Source: Primula veris
Taxonomy: Eukaryota; Streptophyta; Magnoliopsida; Ericales; Primulaceae
DNA: 64,000 bases
Assembly: GCA_963682055.1 (NCBI GenBank)
Contig: OY821746.1
Coordinates: 9,635,992-9,699,991 of the forward strand
Direction of reading: 5' to 3'
Position 1 is the first letter of the stretch. The number at the start of each line of letters is the position of its first letter. Shown piece after piece: positions 21,055 through 31,277 of this stretch. Below the pieces are notes generated by a model that worked only from the letters and a program-made list of their open reading frames with translations, had not been told where the DNA came from and did no database searches. The position numbers were made by a program, and so were the translations under genes.

Positions 21055-22727
21055 GGTTTGATCAAACTTATCAAGGGACAAATGTGCAGCCCTCTGCCTA
21101 CACCGCTGCACCGTATTCTTCGGTTGACCCATGGTACCACGATTCAGGTGCCACCCACCATATCACTTCAGACATGCGAAATCTTAATATAGCAACAGAA
21201 CCCTACACCGGAAATGACCAACTTCAAGTCGGTGATGGTACAGGTTTGCATATCAGTAATATCGGTGAAAGTATTATACCTTCCTCAAATAAGTCATTTC
21301 ACTTATCTAAAGTTCTCCATGTTCCTGATATATGTAAAAACTTAATTTCCATTAGTAAATTTACATTGGATAATAATGTTTATGTGGAATTTCATGCGTC
21401 GTATTTTTGTGTGAAGGACGAAACCACGGGGAGAGTACTACACCGCGGAAAATGTGAGGCTGGACTATATCCTTTTCGAACAACCACCCCCAATCAACCT
21501 TCTGCTTTTTACGGTGTACGTGTTTCGTTAGATGTGTGGCATTCTCGCCTAGGCCACTCTGCGCTTTCCAAGTCTATTGTTAGTCGGTGTTTTTTACCAT
21601 GTGTCAATAAAAGTTTGTCTCGTGTTTGTGGTCCGTGTCAACAGGCAAAAAGTAAACAATTGCCTTTTCGTCTTTCAGAGTCTGTTTCGTTATATCCACT
21701 TGATTTGTTATTTTTAGATCTTTGGGGTCCTTCTCCAAACTTATCGATTAATGGAAAGCGTTATTTTTTGTCTATTGTTGATCACTTCTCTCGTTATACA
21801 TGGATTTATCCTTTAACACTTAAATCTGATGCTTATTCTATATTCTTACAATTTCAAAAGCAAGTGAAGCGCCTATTTAATCGGAAAATTAAAGTAATTC
21901 AAACCGATTGGGGAGGGGAATTTCGATCATTCACTAAACACTTAAATGAAAATGGAATTATTCATCGTCACCCTTGTCCTCACACTCACCAACAAAATGG
22001 AATCGTAGAACGAAAACATCGTCATGTTGTCGAAACCGGACTTGCTCTTTTAGCTGAATCATCGGCACCTGAGTCTTATTGGGAAGATGCCTTCAATACG
22101 GCTTGTTTCGTTTTAAATCGTTTACCTACTCCGGTCTTACATTATATATCCCCTTTTGAAAAATTATTTTCTAAAAGACCTGACTATACCTTCCTTCGCA
22201 CGTTCGGTTGCACATGTTGGCCATATCTTCGTCCATATAATCGGTTCAAAATAAATTTTCGTTCTAAAATGTGTGTCTTCATTGGTTATAGTTTGTCTCA
22301 TCGTGGGTATCGGTGTCTTGACCTCGAAACAAAACGCATATATATATCTTGTCATGTCGTATTCGATGAAACTCAATTTCCGTTTGCACACTCAAAACCC
22401 GAAAAATACACTGTCCATCCGCCTATACATAAATTACCTGAAGACTTGACCATTGGTTCAACTCCTCTGCCTAGTCATTTTCCTTCCTCTAACCAGGGCA
22501 GCTCATCCTTAAATTCCTTGCCGAATATCACTCCAACAAGCCCATGTCATTCCTTTGACCTTAACATTGCTACAGACACCACTTCTTTTAATTCTAGTGA
22601 ACATCTCTCACCAAACTCCCAAGATTCAGGAACTTTTTCTTCCAACACACAACCAAATCCACCTGAAACTCTCTCTCCAGATCAGTCCAGCTCACCCCCT
22701 GTGGCACCGTCTCATCACCAAATGTGA
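20937..22727 (+). pseudogene. copia pol 5' half: zinc knuckle, protease, integrase
   Basis: The frame carries the zinc knuckle, the protease site in WYHDSGATHHIT (about 21140), the integrase HHCC finger (HSRLGHSALSK ... CGPCQQAK), and the integrase core with D in LLFLDLWGPS, D in VIQTDWGGEF and E in NGIVERKHRH. After a serine/proline-rich linker it ends at an in-frame TGA (22725-22727). Downstream the same frame continues as the RT lead-in, so this TGA is a nonsense mutation. Confidence 0.9.
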
Positions 22728-23205
22728 ACACGTCTCCAAGATAATATTATTCAACGTAAAATTTACACAGATGGGACGATACGGTATCCATTGCCAAGAT
22801 CTCTTCTAGCTGCATGTACACCGACGAGTTTAGAACCGACATGTTATACTCAGGCAATAAAACATCCTGAATGGCGTAAGGCCATGAATGAGGAGTTCGA
22901 CGCGCTCATGCGTAATGGTACTTGGACCTTAGTCCCTCAATCTTCGACTAATTCGGTTGTTGGCTGTAAATGGGTTTTTCGGGTGAAGCACAAAGCCGAT
23001 GGAACTATTGATCGTTATAAAGCTCGCTTAGTCCCAAAGGGTTTTCATCAACAACACGGGATCGATTATGACGAGACCTTTAGCCCCGTTATAAAGCATA
23101 CTACCATTCGGTTAATTTTATCTTATGCTTTTTCTTGTAACTGGAGTATAAAACAAATTGATATATCAAATGCCTTTTTACATGGTTTTTTTTATCAGAG
23201 ACGGT
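22728..23205 (+). pseudogene. copia reverse transcriptase, N-terminal part
   Basis: The same frame as the protease-integrase block resumes after the TGA. Typical blocks are HPEWRKAMNEEFDALMRNGTW, VGCKWVFRVKHKADGT, ARLVPKGFHQQHGIDYDETFSPV and IDISNAFLHG. A run of T residues near 23185 has lost one base relative to the coding frame, so the continuation lies in the next frame from about 23210. Confidence 0.88.
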
Positions 23206-23209
23206 TCTT

Positions 23210-24430
23210 ATGGAACAACCGCCAGGCTACGTTCATCCACAATTTCCAAACCATGTGTGTCACCTTCGGAAAGCCCTTTACGGACTTAAGCAAGCTCCAC
23301 GGGCATGGTTCTCTCGGCTAAGCTCGAAACTAATAAGTCTTGGCTCTTCTAATTCTCGGGCAGACACGTCACTTTTCATTCGTCGCACGGGGAATCATTG
23401 TTTATATGTGCTAGTATATGTTGACGATATTATTATTACTGGTTCTCATTCAATTGATATTGCTATTTTTATCTCAGCACTGGGAGCTGACTTCGCGGTT
23501 AAAGACCTAGGAGATATTCATTATTTTCTTGGAATCGAAGTTTATAGAGATCGCGACACTCTCCATCTTACTCAACAGCGTTATACTGCGCAACTTTTAG
23601 CTCGAACGGGTATGTCTGCTGCTAAACCGCTCTCGTCTCCTATGTCTCCGTCACATGTTCTCACTACCACTGATGGAGTTCCATTCGACGATCCCACACT
23701 ATACCGAAGTACTATTGGAGCTCTCAATTATTTGTCTCTTACTCGTTCGGATATTTCGTTTGCTGTAAACCGGCTTTGCCAATTTATGCATCATCCATTA
23801 GTACCACATTGGGCAGCTGTAAAGAGGGTCTTACGCTATCTCAAACAAACACTACAAATGAGCCTTGTTTTTCATTGCAACATCTCACTGTCACTTCACG
23901 CTTTTGGTGATGCGGATTGGGCTGGGGACCCTGAAAATCGTCGCTCCACAATGGGTTTTTGTATCTACCTTGGTGGAAATCTTATTTCTTGGGGCTCTCG
24001 CAAACAAGCGACGGTGGCGCGATCTAGTACGGAAGCAGAATATCGTGCACATGCTAATGTAACTTCCGAGGTTACTTGGCTGACTTTCTTACTCCGGGAA
24101 CTCAACATTTGTTCCGCTAATACTCCAATCATTTGGTGTGATAATATTGGCGCCACTTACATGGCCGCCAACCCAGTGTTTCACGCACGCACTAAGCACG
24201 TCGAGATTGATTTCCACTTTGTTCGTGAAAAGGTCGCTTCGAAAGCCATTCGCGTCTCATTTATTAGTACGCGAGATCAAATCGCTGATGTCTTCACCAA
24301 ACCATTGACGAGTAACCGTTTTGAAACTTTACGTGACAAGCTGAAAGTTCGTTTACTCCCTTTACGCTTGCGGGGGCGTATTAGTGACAATAGTAGTGAT
24401 ACTAAGAATGTGACCATATCCGATACTTAA
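23210..24430 (+). pseudogene. copia pol 3' end: RT core and RNase H
   Basis: It begins at MEQPPGYVHPQFPN, carries the RT catalytic box YVDDIIITG (about 23420), the LSLTRSDISFAVNRL segment and RNase H (DADWAGDPENRRSTMGFC, SSTEAEYRA, ADVFTKPL). The frame runs into the 3' LTR and stops at 24428-24430, so the last 17 codons are LTR-encoded. It is internally intact but cut off from the rest of pol by the upstream frameshift. Confidence 0.88.
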
Positions 24431-24645
24431 TATGAGATAACTACGCCACAACAAAATAACAAAATGATAACTAAATTTCTATCCCATTATCTTTGTATAG
24501 TTTGTTAGCAGAAACTATCTCCACACTTTGTGGAATATGAGTTTATCCTTTACGTTGTGTAGTTGGCTATATAAGGCACATACATGTAAGTTGTATAAGC
24601 AGGAAGCCAATAATATATTTTCCTCTTTATTTCCTTTATCTTTCA
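24379..24645 (+). repeat. 3' LTR of the copia element
   Basis: A 267-bp copy of 19783-20050, preceded by a GCGGGGGCG purine-rich tract and followed by the TAAAA target duplication. Confidence 0.9.
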
Positions 24646-25463
24646 TAAAAGAATTGATGATAAAAGATCATTAAAATTAAGTAGTTTGGGAAACATATGA
24701 TGAACTTGAAAATATTGCCTCAGTTATTGGATAAAATTAGGTGAATGAAGTTTTCATCTAGAACCACAAGAATACAACAACGAATAATAGAAATGACAAT
24801 TTAATCTATTAAACATGACTTATGCTTTTGGCCGGTTATGTCGTGATTTTCAACCGTAATTATTTGAATGATCGACAGTAATAATTTGGACGAGAAGATA
24901 TCTTTATTGATTGATTGAATAGATTACAATATGCTTTGTTGCAATAATCTTAATTCATCTATTGTTCAGTATATATATTCGGTCTTCGACTTGACTTATT
25001 GTTAAATGTGTACTTTCTAGTGAGATAAACTCTGAAAAATCTATGTACTGATATTTTTTTCTGCTGGAAAGTCGGATGATTTCATTTTACTGCTATTTGA
25101 CTCTATTTATAGGGGTACGTGCACCACATGATATTGATATGTGGCGCTTTCATCTGTCAGATCATGAGATTTTTATGTAATGAGATTTGTTAATTGGAAT
25201 AAGTTATTCCGATGTGTAATTAACTTTCATATTTTATAAAGAAAAAGACCATCATGTTCTTATATCAATTATACTTTCCATGTTTTGATGTGATGGGTAC
25301 TCATTAGAAATATACGGGTCGGGTTACTGCTGAATATCGCTTATCGACTATTATTTTCATGTCGTATCAATGACAATTAAACAATATTGTTTAATAACTA
25401 TTCCAATATACCTTACTGCGAAGTGCAATAGTAAAAACCAAAAGATTATGGTGTTTAAGTCAT
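24646..25463. other. AT-rich intergenic DNA
   Basis: No gene, RNA or transposon end was recognised. Confidence 0.45.
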
Positions 25464-25732
25464 AACTGGTGTACAAGTTAATCTAATGGTTCATTTAAAA
25501 AAAAAAAAGTTAATCTAATGGTGCTATTAAGAAGGATTTACAGCAAAAGCTACGAAACTGTGGTTTTTAGGTTTTATGATACGCACAATGTTGGACTGCG
25601 TTTTTAGTTTGTTTAATAGTTACTTTGTTTGTTTGTTTTCTTTAATTTTATTTTTCAGTGATGTATCTGGGTTTGGTCCCATTTGATCAATGAAAATGTC
25701 CGTTTAATTAAAAAAAAAAACTGGTGTACAAG
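25464..25732. mobile_element. short non-LTR retroposon (probable 5'-truncated LINE) with poly(A) and target duplication
   Basis: AACTGGTGTACAAG occurs at 25464-25477 and at 25719-25732. Between the copies is a unique segment that ends in a LINE-like 3' end (GGTCCCATTTGATCAATGAA) followed by an A run. A second small signature lies inside it: GTTAATCTAATGGT at 25477-25490 and 25509-25522 flanks an 18-base A-rich piece. Both have the mark of target-primed reverse transcription. Confidence 0.6.
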
Positions 25733-26116
25733 CCGATCAGGAGACTTCAAAGTCCAATAGTAAAAATCAAAAGATAAAATATAAATAAAATAGCAAAATT
25801 CGGAGACATCATCAACATTAGTAATTGGGTCCTGGGCTTGGGCCATATATGGGCTGGGAGTGGTGGAAAGGCCCAGTGACTCACGGGTTTTGGCCATTTC
25901 TGGGCCGAGAGACTAGAGAGGTGGCATGCATGATCCAACGATGAGAGAGCAAACCGCTTTCGGTCTTGACATTTTGAGTCTTTTCAATGGCATTAAGATT
26001 GACATTTGGTATGTTTTGTTAAGGAAACAACCAATATTGCTCCACAAAATCTGCAAGTCAACGTTGCAACCAAATCTCAATATACTCCTCCCTAATTTTG
26101 GTGATTGCACAGCTAA
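25733..26116. other. intergenic DNA upstream of the truncated copia element
   Basis: No coding block was recognised. Confidence 0.4.
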
Positions 26117-26259
26117 TGTTTAGCTAATTGTTACCTCTAATTTAGGCTAGTATATTGTGTATTATAGCTCTCACATATAACTAATTGTAGTATAAATAGC
26201 TTGTATATTTCTCATTCAAGTAATACAATTAATTTCTTCAATCATATATCTTATCAACA
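26117..26259 (+). repeat. 5' LTR of the truncated copia element
   Basis: The 143-bp segment starts TGTTTAGCTAATTG and ends TTATCAACA, directly before a copia primer site. There is no second copy to confirm the left end; a TATAAATAG box lies at about 26190. Confidence 0.6.
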
Positions 26260-26272
26260 TGGTATCAAAGGT
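26260..26272 (+). other. primer binding site, initiator tRNA-Met type
   Basis: TGGTATCAAAGG directly follows the LTR, one or two mismatches from the standard copia primer site. Confidence 0.7.
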
Positions 26273-26301
26273 CTAGATCCTGACCATTGTATTCATCAAC
26301 A

Positions 26302-29300
26302 ATGTCATCAAACGCCTTCTCCGTTCCCAACCCCGCCGACCCCAACTATCCCATCTTTTTCGTCAACCTTTCGCAATGTAAACCTTTACAAACTATAAAC
26401 AACACCACCAACTATACACAATGGTCTTCCCAAATCAAGTCATTCTTATTTGGTTTTGGCCTATATGACTATCTCACTGGAGAAAACAAATGTCCACCAC
26501 CTACAATCAACAAAGACGACCAAACTGTTACTCCTAATCCTAATTACGCCTCATGGGCTCGACAAGATCAACTCTTGTTAGGCTCTCTCATCGGCACACT
26601 TGATGCCAAGATCGCACCCCTTGTAGCCACTGCCGCTACATCTCACGAAGCATGGACTGCTCTCAAATCTCTCTACGCAAACCCAACTCGCAGCCACATC
26701 CTCCAAGTCAAGAAACGACTTGACTCCATTAAAAAGACACCCGATCAAACCATCACTGACTATATGCATCAAATAAAACAATGCACTATAGAACTTGCCA
26801 ATCTAGGCAAAACTCTAGATCCCGAAGACATTATTGCAAAGGTTCTAAGTGGACTCGATCCAATCCAACACCGCTCCATCATCGAAACGGTTGAGGCTCG
26901 AGATACTCTCATCTCTTTCGATGCCCTCCATGAAAAACTCATACATCATGAACTCACCAAACTCCATGACAATACCAACACCACCTCATCAACACCTACT
27001 ACTGCCTTTGCCGTAACCTACAAACCATCCAACTCTCGTCAAAATAATAATTACTCCCGACCCCAATATTCCAAAGACAACAGCCGCCTGTCCTCACCAC
27101 ACTCTCCTCACCCCTCTTCCTCACCCAACACCAAATCACCTGATGTCTGCCAATATTGCGGCTACACCGGTCACACCATCACTGTCTGTCGCCACTTCTC
27201 TCGTGCCCATCCTAACTTTACCTTCAAACCATTTGTGCGTCAATCTCGCTACACTCGCCCTCAAGCCAATACTGCCTCTTCCTCTCACGCCCCTCCATGT
27301 GACTGGATCGTAGATAGTGGTGCTACTCACCACGTCACACATGATCTCGATAATCTATCCCTTCACACTCCTTATACAGGTAACGATGATGTTATCATCG
27401 GTGATGGCTCATCTCTTCCAATCTCTCACACAGGTTCATTCACTGTCACATCTCAAAACAATTCTTTACTCTTTAAAAATGTTCTTTATGTTCCAAAAAT
27501 TGCACAAAACATTATTTCCGTCTCTAAGTTTTGTCTTGATAATAATGCACTGATCGAGTTCACCCCTTCTTCTTTTCATTTCAAGGCTATCTCCACGGGC
27601 ACCATTCTACTCCAAGGAACGCTTGATCGTGGCATGTACACCTGGTCTCCTTCCTACAAACGTGCCCTTCAAACGTCTCTTACATCGCCTTCTTCAAAGC
27701 TATCCACCACTTCCGCTCTCCTATGGCATCATCGTCTTGGCCATCCTTCGTTCAAAGTTTTTTCTTACATTTCAAATTTATGTAATTTAGGTTCAATCTC
27801 CTCCTTTGATTACTGCAATGCTTGTAAGATTAATAAAGCCCACAAACTTCCTTTTTCTCAATCTACTCTTACGTCTACTGCTCCTCTTGAATTGTTATTT
27901 TCGGATGTTTGGACCTCACCCCACCTCTCACATGATAACTACAAATATTATCTAATTTTTGTGGACCATTACACTAAATATGTATGGTTTTACCCTCTCA
28001 AAAATAAATCCGACTCTCTCACAGTTTTTCTTGACTTCAAAAAATTAGTTGAAAACTATTTCAAACGAACAATCATAACCCTATTCTCTGACAATGGAGG
28101 TGAGTTTATCAAATTGGCCCCCACCTTACGCACTCATGGTATCTCACATCTTACTACGCCTCCCCATACACCTGAACACAATGGCTATGCAGAACGCCGT
28201 CATCGACACATTGTCGAAACTGGCCTATCTCTCCTATCTCATGCCAATCTGCCTGTCACCTATTGGACACACGCATTCTCTACCGCTGTGTATCTAATAA
28301 ATCGATTACCTACACCAACCCTACAAAACGACTCTCCCTATTATCGACTCTTTAATGTCGTACCTGCCTATTCTCAATTACACTCCTTTGGCTGTCTCTG
28401 TTACCCATTACTAAGACCTTACGCTTCCAACAAACTGGTCCCACGATCCCAACCATGCATTTATCTTGGTCGTTCTCTATCTCAAAGCGCTTTTCTTTGC
28501 TTAAATCCTACCACAAACAAAATCTACACTTCCCGTCATGTCACTTTCATTGAGCATGATTTTCCATTCCATCGTCTATCAAACCAACAAAATTCAACTC
28601 CCCCTCCCTCAATTCATGAATGGTTTCCCACTCCTCTCATACCACTTCCATCCGCCCCTCTAGAAACTCCACCCATTCCGAACACACCGCCCCATAACAC
28701 ACCACCCCATACTCCTCCTCCCACACCATCCACTACTGCCACGTCCCCACAGAACACACCTCCTACACCACCACATCTACCAGCCCCTTCTCCGCCCATA
28801 CTCCCACGTCTCACTCGTCCTGTTACTCGTCTCACAAACAACATAATCAAACCTAATCCGAAGTATGCCCAACTTACCACTGTTTCCTCACCTACGTCAC
28901 TACCAACTACTCCCAAACAAGCACTCTCCATCCCTCATTGGCGTGATGCTATGCTTGATGAATACAATGCTCTAATGAAAAACAATACATGGACTCTCGC
29001 ACCATCTAGTGAAGCTCGAAACGTCATTGGTTGTAAATGGGTTTTCAGGATCAAATATAATCCTGATAACACGATTCACAAATACAAAGCTCGCCTTGTC
29101 GCAAAAGGATTTCATCAACAAGCTGGTCTTGACTACTCTGCCACCTTCAGTCCAGTTATCAAACCAGTAACGATTCGGCTAATCCTCTCAATTGCTCTCC
29201 AACACAACTGGATATTACGTCAACTCGACATCAACAACGCTTTTCTCCAAGGTGATCTCCAAGAGACAGTTTTCATGCAGCAACCATCTGGCTTTATCGA

Positions 29301-29907
29301 CGCTAACAACCCTTCTTATGTGTGTCGTTTAAACAAAGCCATATACGGGTTAAAACAGGCTCCACGTGCGTGGTTCAAAGCTCTCACCTCTTATCTACTT
29401 CAGTTCGGTTATACAGCATCTCTCGCCGACCCCTCTCTCTTTATTTACAAAAAAAATGGCAATCTCCTATATGCACTTGTTTATGTCGATGACATTATCA
29501 TAACTGGTCCTTCACCTGATTTTGTCTCGGCTTTTATTTCCAACTTTGCCAAACGTTTTTCTCTCAAGGACTTGGGGCAACTCTCTTTCTTCTTAGGGGT
29601 GGAAGTACAACCCAACACTTCTGGTCTACTTCTCTCCCAAAGAAAGTACATACACGACCTCCTTCAACGTCATAACATGCTTGATTTTGTATTATTAAAA
29701 TTCAAAAGTTCATACTGTTTTTTCTTGTATTCAGACTGTTTTAAAAAACAGTTTGAGTTATTGTATTCAAGAGTTAAAGAAAACAGTCTGAGTTATTATA
29801 AACAGTCTGAGCTATTGTATTCTTTTTATATAATAACTCAGATTATTTTCTGTAACACAATGCATGTTTTTGTTAGGTTTTTAGAGATCAATTGCGTTTA
29901 TTATTAA
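26302..29907 (+). pseudogene. copia gag-pol, uninterrupted but truncated in RT
   Basis: The start is ATG 26302 (MSSNAFSVPN). The frame is open through about 1,128 codons of real gag-pol and then some 74 codons of unrelated sequence to 29907. Order: Gag (YTQWSSQIKSFLFGFGLYDY); zinc knuckle CQYCGYTGHTITVC (about 27150); protease WIVDSGATHHVTHD (about 27305); integrase HHCC and DDE core (ELLFSDVWTSP, LFSDNGGEF, NGYAERRHRHIVE); a proline/threonine-rich linker; RT with YVDDIIITG (about 29485). The homology stops after SQRKYIHDLLQRHNML. The lack of any internal stop suggests that the truncation is recent. RNase H is absent, so the copy cannot retrotranspose alone. Confidence 0.9.
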
Positions 29908-30010
29908 AATTCAATAGTTCATACTATTTTTTCTTGTATTCAGACTGTTTTAAAAAACAATCTTTATTATAATAAATCAGACTGTTTTGTAACACAATGT
30001 ATGATTTTGT
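29690..30010. repeat. imperfect tandem duplication of AT-rich filler
   Basis: A segment from about 29690 (TTCATACTGTTTTTTCTTG, then TCAGACTGTTTTAAAAAACA) recurs from about 29898 with small changes, about 206 bp later. The second copy is shorter. Both end at GTAACACAATG. Inside, AACAGTCTGAG-like phrases alternate in both orientations. The origin is unknown. Confidence 0.7.
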
Positions 30011-30031
30011 AATATTTTGATGGAAATAAAC

Positions 30032-30050
30032 AGGAAGATGGGGGTGTTAG
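30032..30050 (+). other. polypurine-tract-like sequence next to an LTR-like TGTTAG
   Basis: AGGAAGATGGGGG followed by TGTTAG looks like a copia 3' LTR junction. Only about 60 bp follow before the MULE, and they do not match the 143-bp 5' LTR at 26117, so the assignment is tentative. Confidence 0.3.
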
Positions 30051-30113
30051 ATATCTTTATGGTTATCAAAGGAAAACAAAAAAACAAGTCTTTTCCTACT
30101 CCTTTCAAATTTG

Positions 30114-30225
30114 GGGATTCTTTTTACCATATCCATATTACTTAATCCTATAACCAACCCGGGATTAGTAATTTCGGGTCTACGTGCCACGTGGCAACTT
30201 TGCCAATTTGTTTTTTTTTTCTTTC
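30114..30225 (+). repeat. left terminal inverted repeat of the PMD-MULE
   Basis: Pairs with the reverse complement of 35905-36017 at roughly 85 percent identity by eye. It contains CCACGTGGCAACTTTGCCAA. Confidence 0.8.
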
Positions 30226-30428
30226 TTTCTATTTTCTTTGCAACTTTAATTTTCTTTCTTTTTTCTGTTTTCTGTTTTCTTTCCTTTTCTTCTTTCTCTC
30301 TTCGGTCTGTGTCTTCTTCTTTAAAAAAAAAAAAAAACTCATCCAACAAATAAAAGCTCCCCCAATTTTACTTAAAAAAAAAAAATCTATCTTTCAATTT
30401 TACATAAAAAAAAAAAAAAAAAAATCCC

Positions 30429-30840
30429 CTAACCATCGACCACCAAACTAATTACTATATCAAATTAATATAATTTTTTTTCTCAAATCAACATTACTCT
30501 ACCACTACAATTATTTTCAATTTTACCAAAAAAAAAAATCTCCCAATTTACCAAAAAAAAAACCTTCCCCAATTTTACCAAAAAAAATCATAACCATCAA
30601 CCATCAAACTCTTTCATATATCAAATTAATATATTTTTTTCTCAAATCAGTATCACTCTACCACTACATTTATCCCCAATTTTACCAAAAAAAAAAACAT
30701 CTACCAATTTACAAAAAAAAAAAACCTCCCCCAATTTTATCAAAAATAAACTCTAACCATCAACCACCAAACTATTTCCTATATCAAATTAAGATCATTT
30801 TTTTTCTCAAATCAATATCACTCTACCACTACAATTATCA
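30429..30840. repeat. tandem repeats, about 162-bp unit, in the PMD-gene leader
   Basis: AACCATC(G/A)ACCA-CAAA starts units near 30431, 30592 and 30755; each continues through ATATCAAATTAA, a T run, CTCAAATCA and CACTCTACCACTACA. The first two units end with A-run blocks (CCAATTTTACC plus A run). The third stops at a splice-donor-like GTAAGT. Confidence 0.8.
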
Positions 30841-31277
30841 AGTAAGTATTTCTTTTTATTATTGTGTTTAAATTTTATGTAAATAGATATAATTATTAAT
30901 AAGTTATAACATTTATTAATTAAAAGTTTTTAACTTTTTTTATTGACCTTTAAATATTTATGTTCAAATTTGTTTAATCACAACTAATATTGAGTTCTAA
31001 TTATATAATGTTATATGTTGCTCTAATAACACTTGAGTAATGAAAATAACTTAGATCAAGGATTAAAAAAACTTGTTTCGGCATGTACATGTGAACTTGT
31101 TTTGTTAGAGACATTTTATTATTTTGGAGTTTAGGTTAGTAATTAAGTTGTTGGATTCTTATAATTTTTTGAAAGTTAAACGTATTATCTCATATATTTA
31201 AATTTATGTTAAATATGTTATTGTATCATTTATATTTGATAGTGATATTTGTTAATATATTCAATTGTTAGGTACCT

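Larger units (their letters stand above)
19783..24645 (+). mobile_element. complete Ty1/copia retrotransposon with TA...CA LTR ends
   Basis: A 4.86-kb element has LTRs at 19783-20050 and 24379-24645, and TAAAA duplicated at 19778-19782 and 24646-24650. Placing the LTR starts at TATTAG gives the exact target duplication, so the 5' terminus is TA rather than TG in both LTRs. The primer site is of initiator-Met type. The order gag, protease, integrase, RT, RNase H is Ty1/copia; the gag and RT style suggests the Ale/Retrofit group, with modest certainty. The LTRs differ at about six bases and one indel. The coding region has two frameshifts and one nonsense codon. Confidence 0.93.
26117..29685 (+). 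mobile_element. 3'-truncated Ty1/copia retrotransposon
   Basis: A short 5' LTR (26117-26259), an initiator-Met-type primer site and one long gag-pol frame are present. The element stops in the last part of RT, at about 29685; RNase H and a recognisable 3' LTR are missing. The following sequence, to about 30045, is a duplicated AT-rich filler ending in AGGAAGATGGGGG plus TGTTAG, which resembles a copia polypurine tract and LTR start but does not match this 5' LTR. A MULE begins at 30114. Confidence 0.8.

Noticed and set aside
28614..28931. Minus-strand glycine/valine-rich frame
   Set aside because: It is the reverse of the proline/threonine-rich linker of the copia polyprotein, a composition effect.
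30045..30103. 3' LTR of the truncated copia element
   Set aside because: The TGTTAG start after a purine tract is suggestive, but the following bases do not align with the 143-bp 5' LTR.
30047..30451. Lysine- and phenylalanine-rich frames
   Set aside because: Low-complexity A/T runs in the TIR-proximal region of the MULE, with no gene character.
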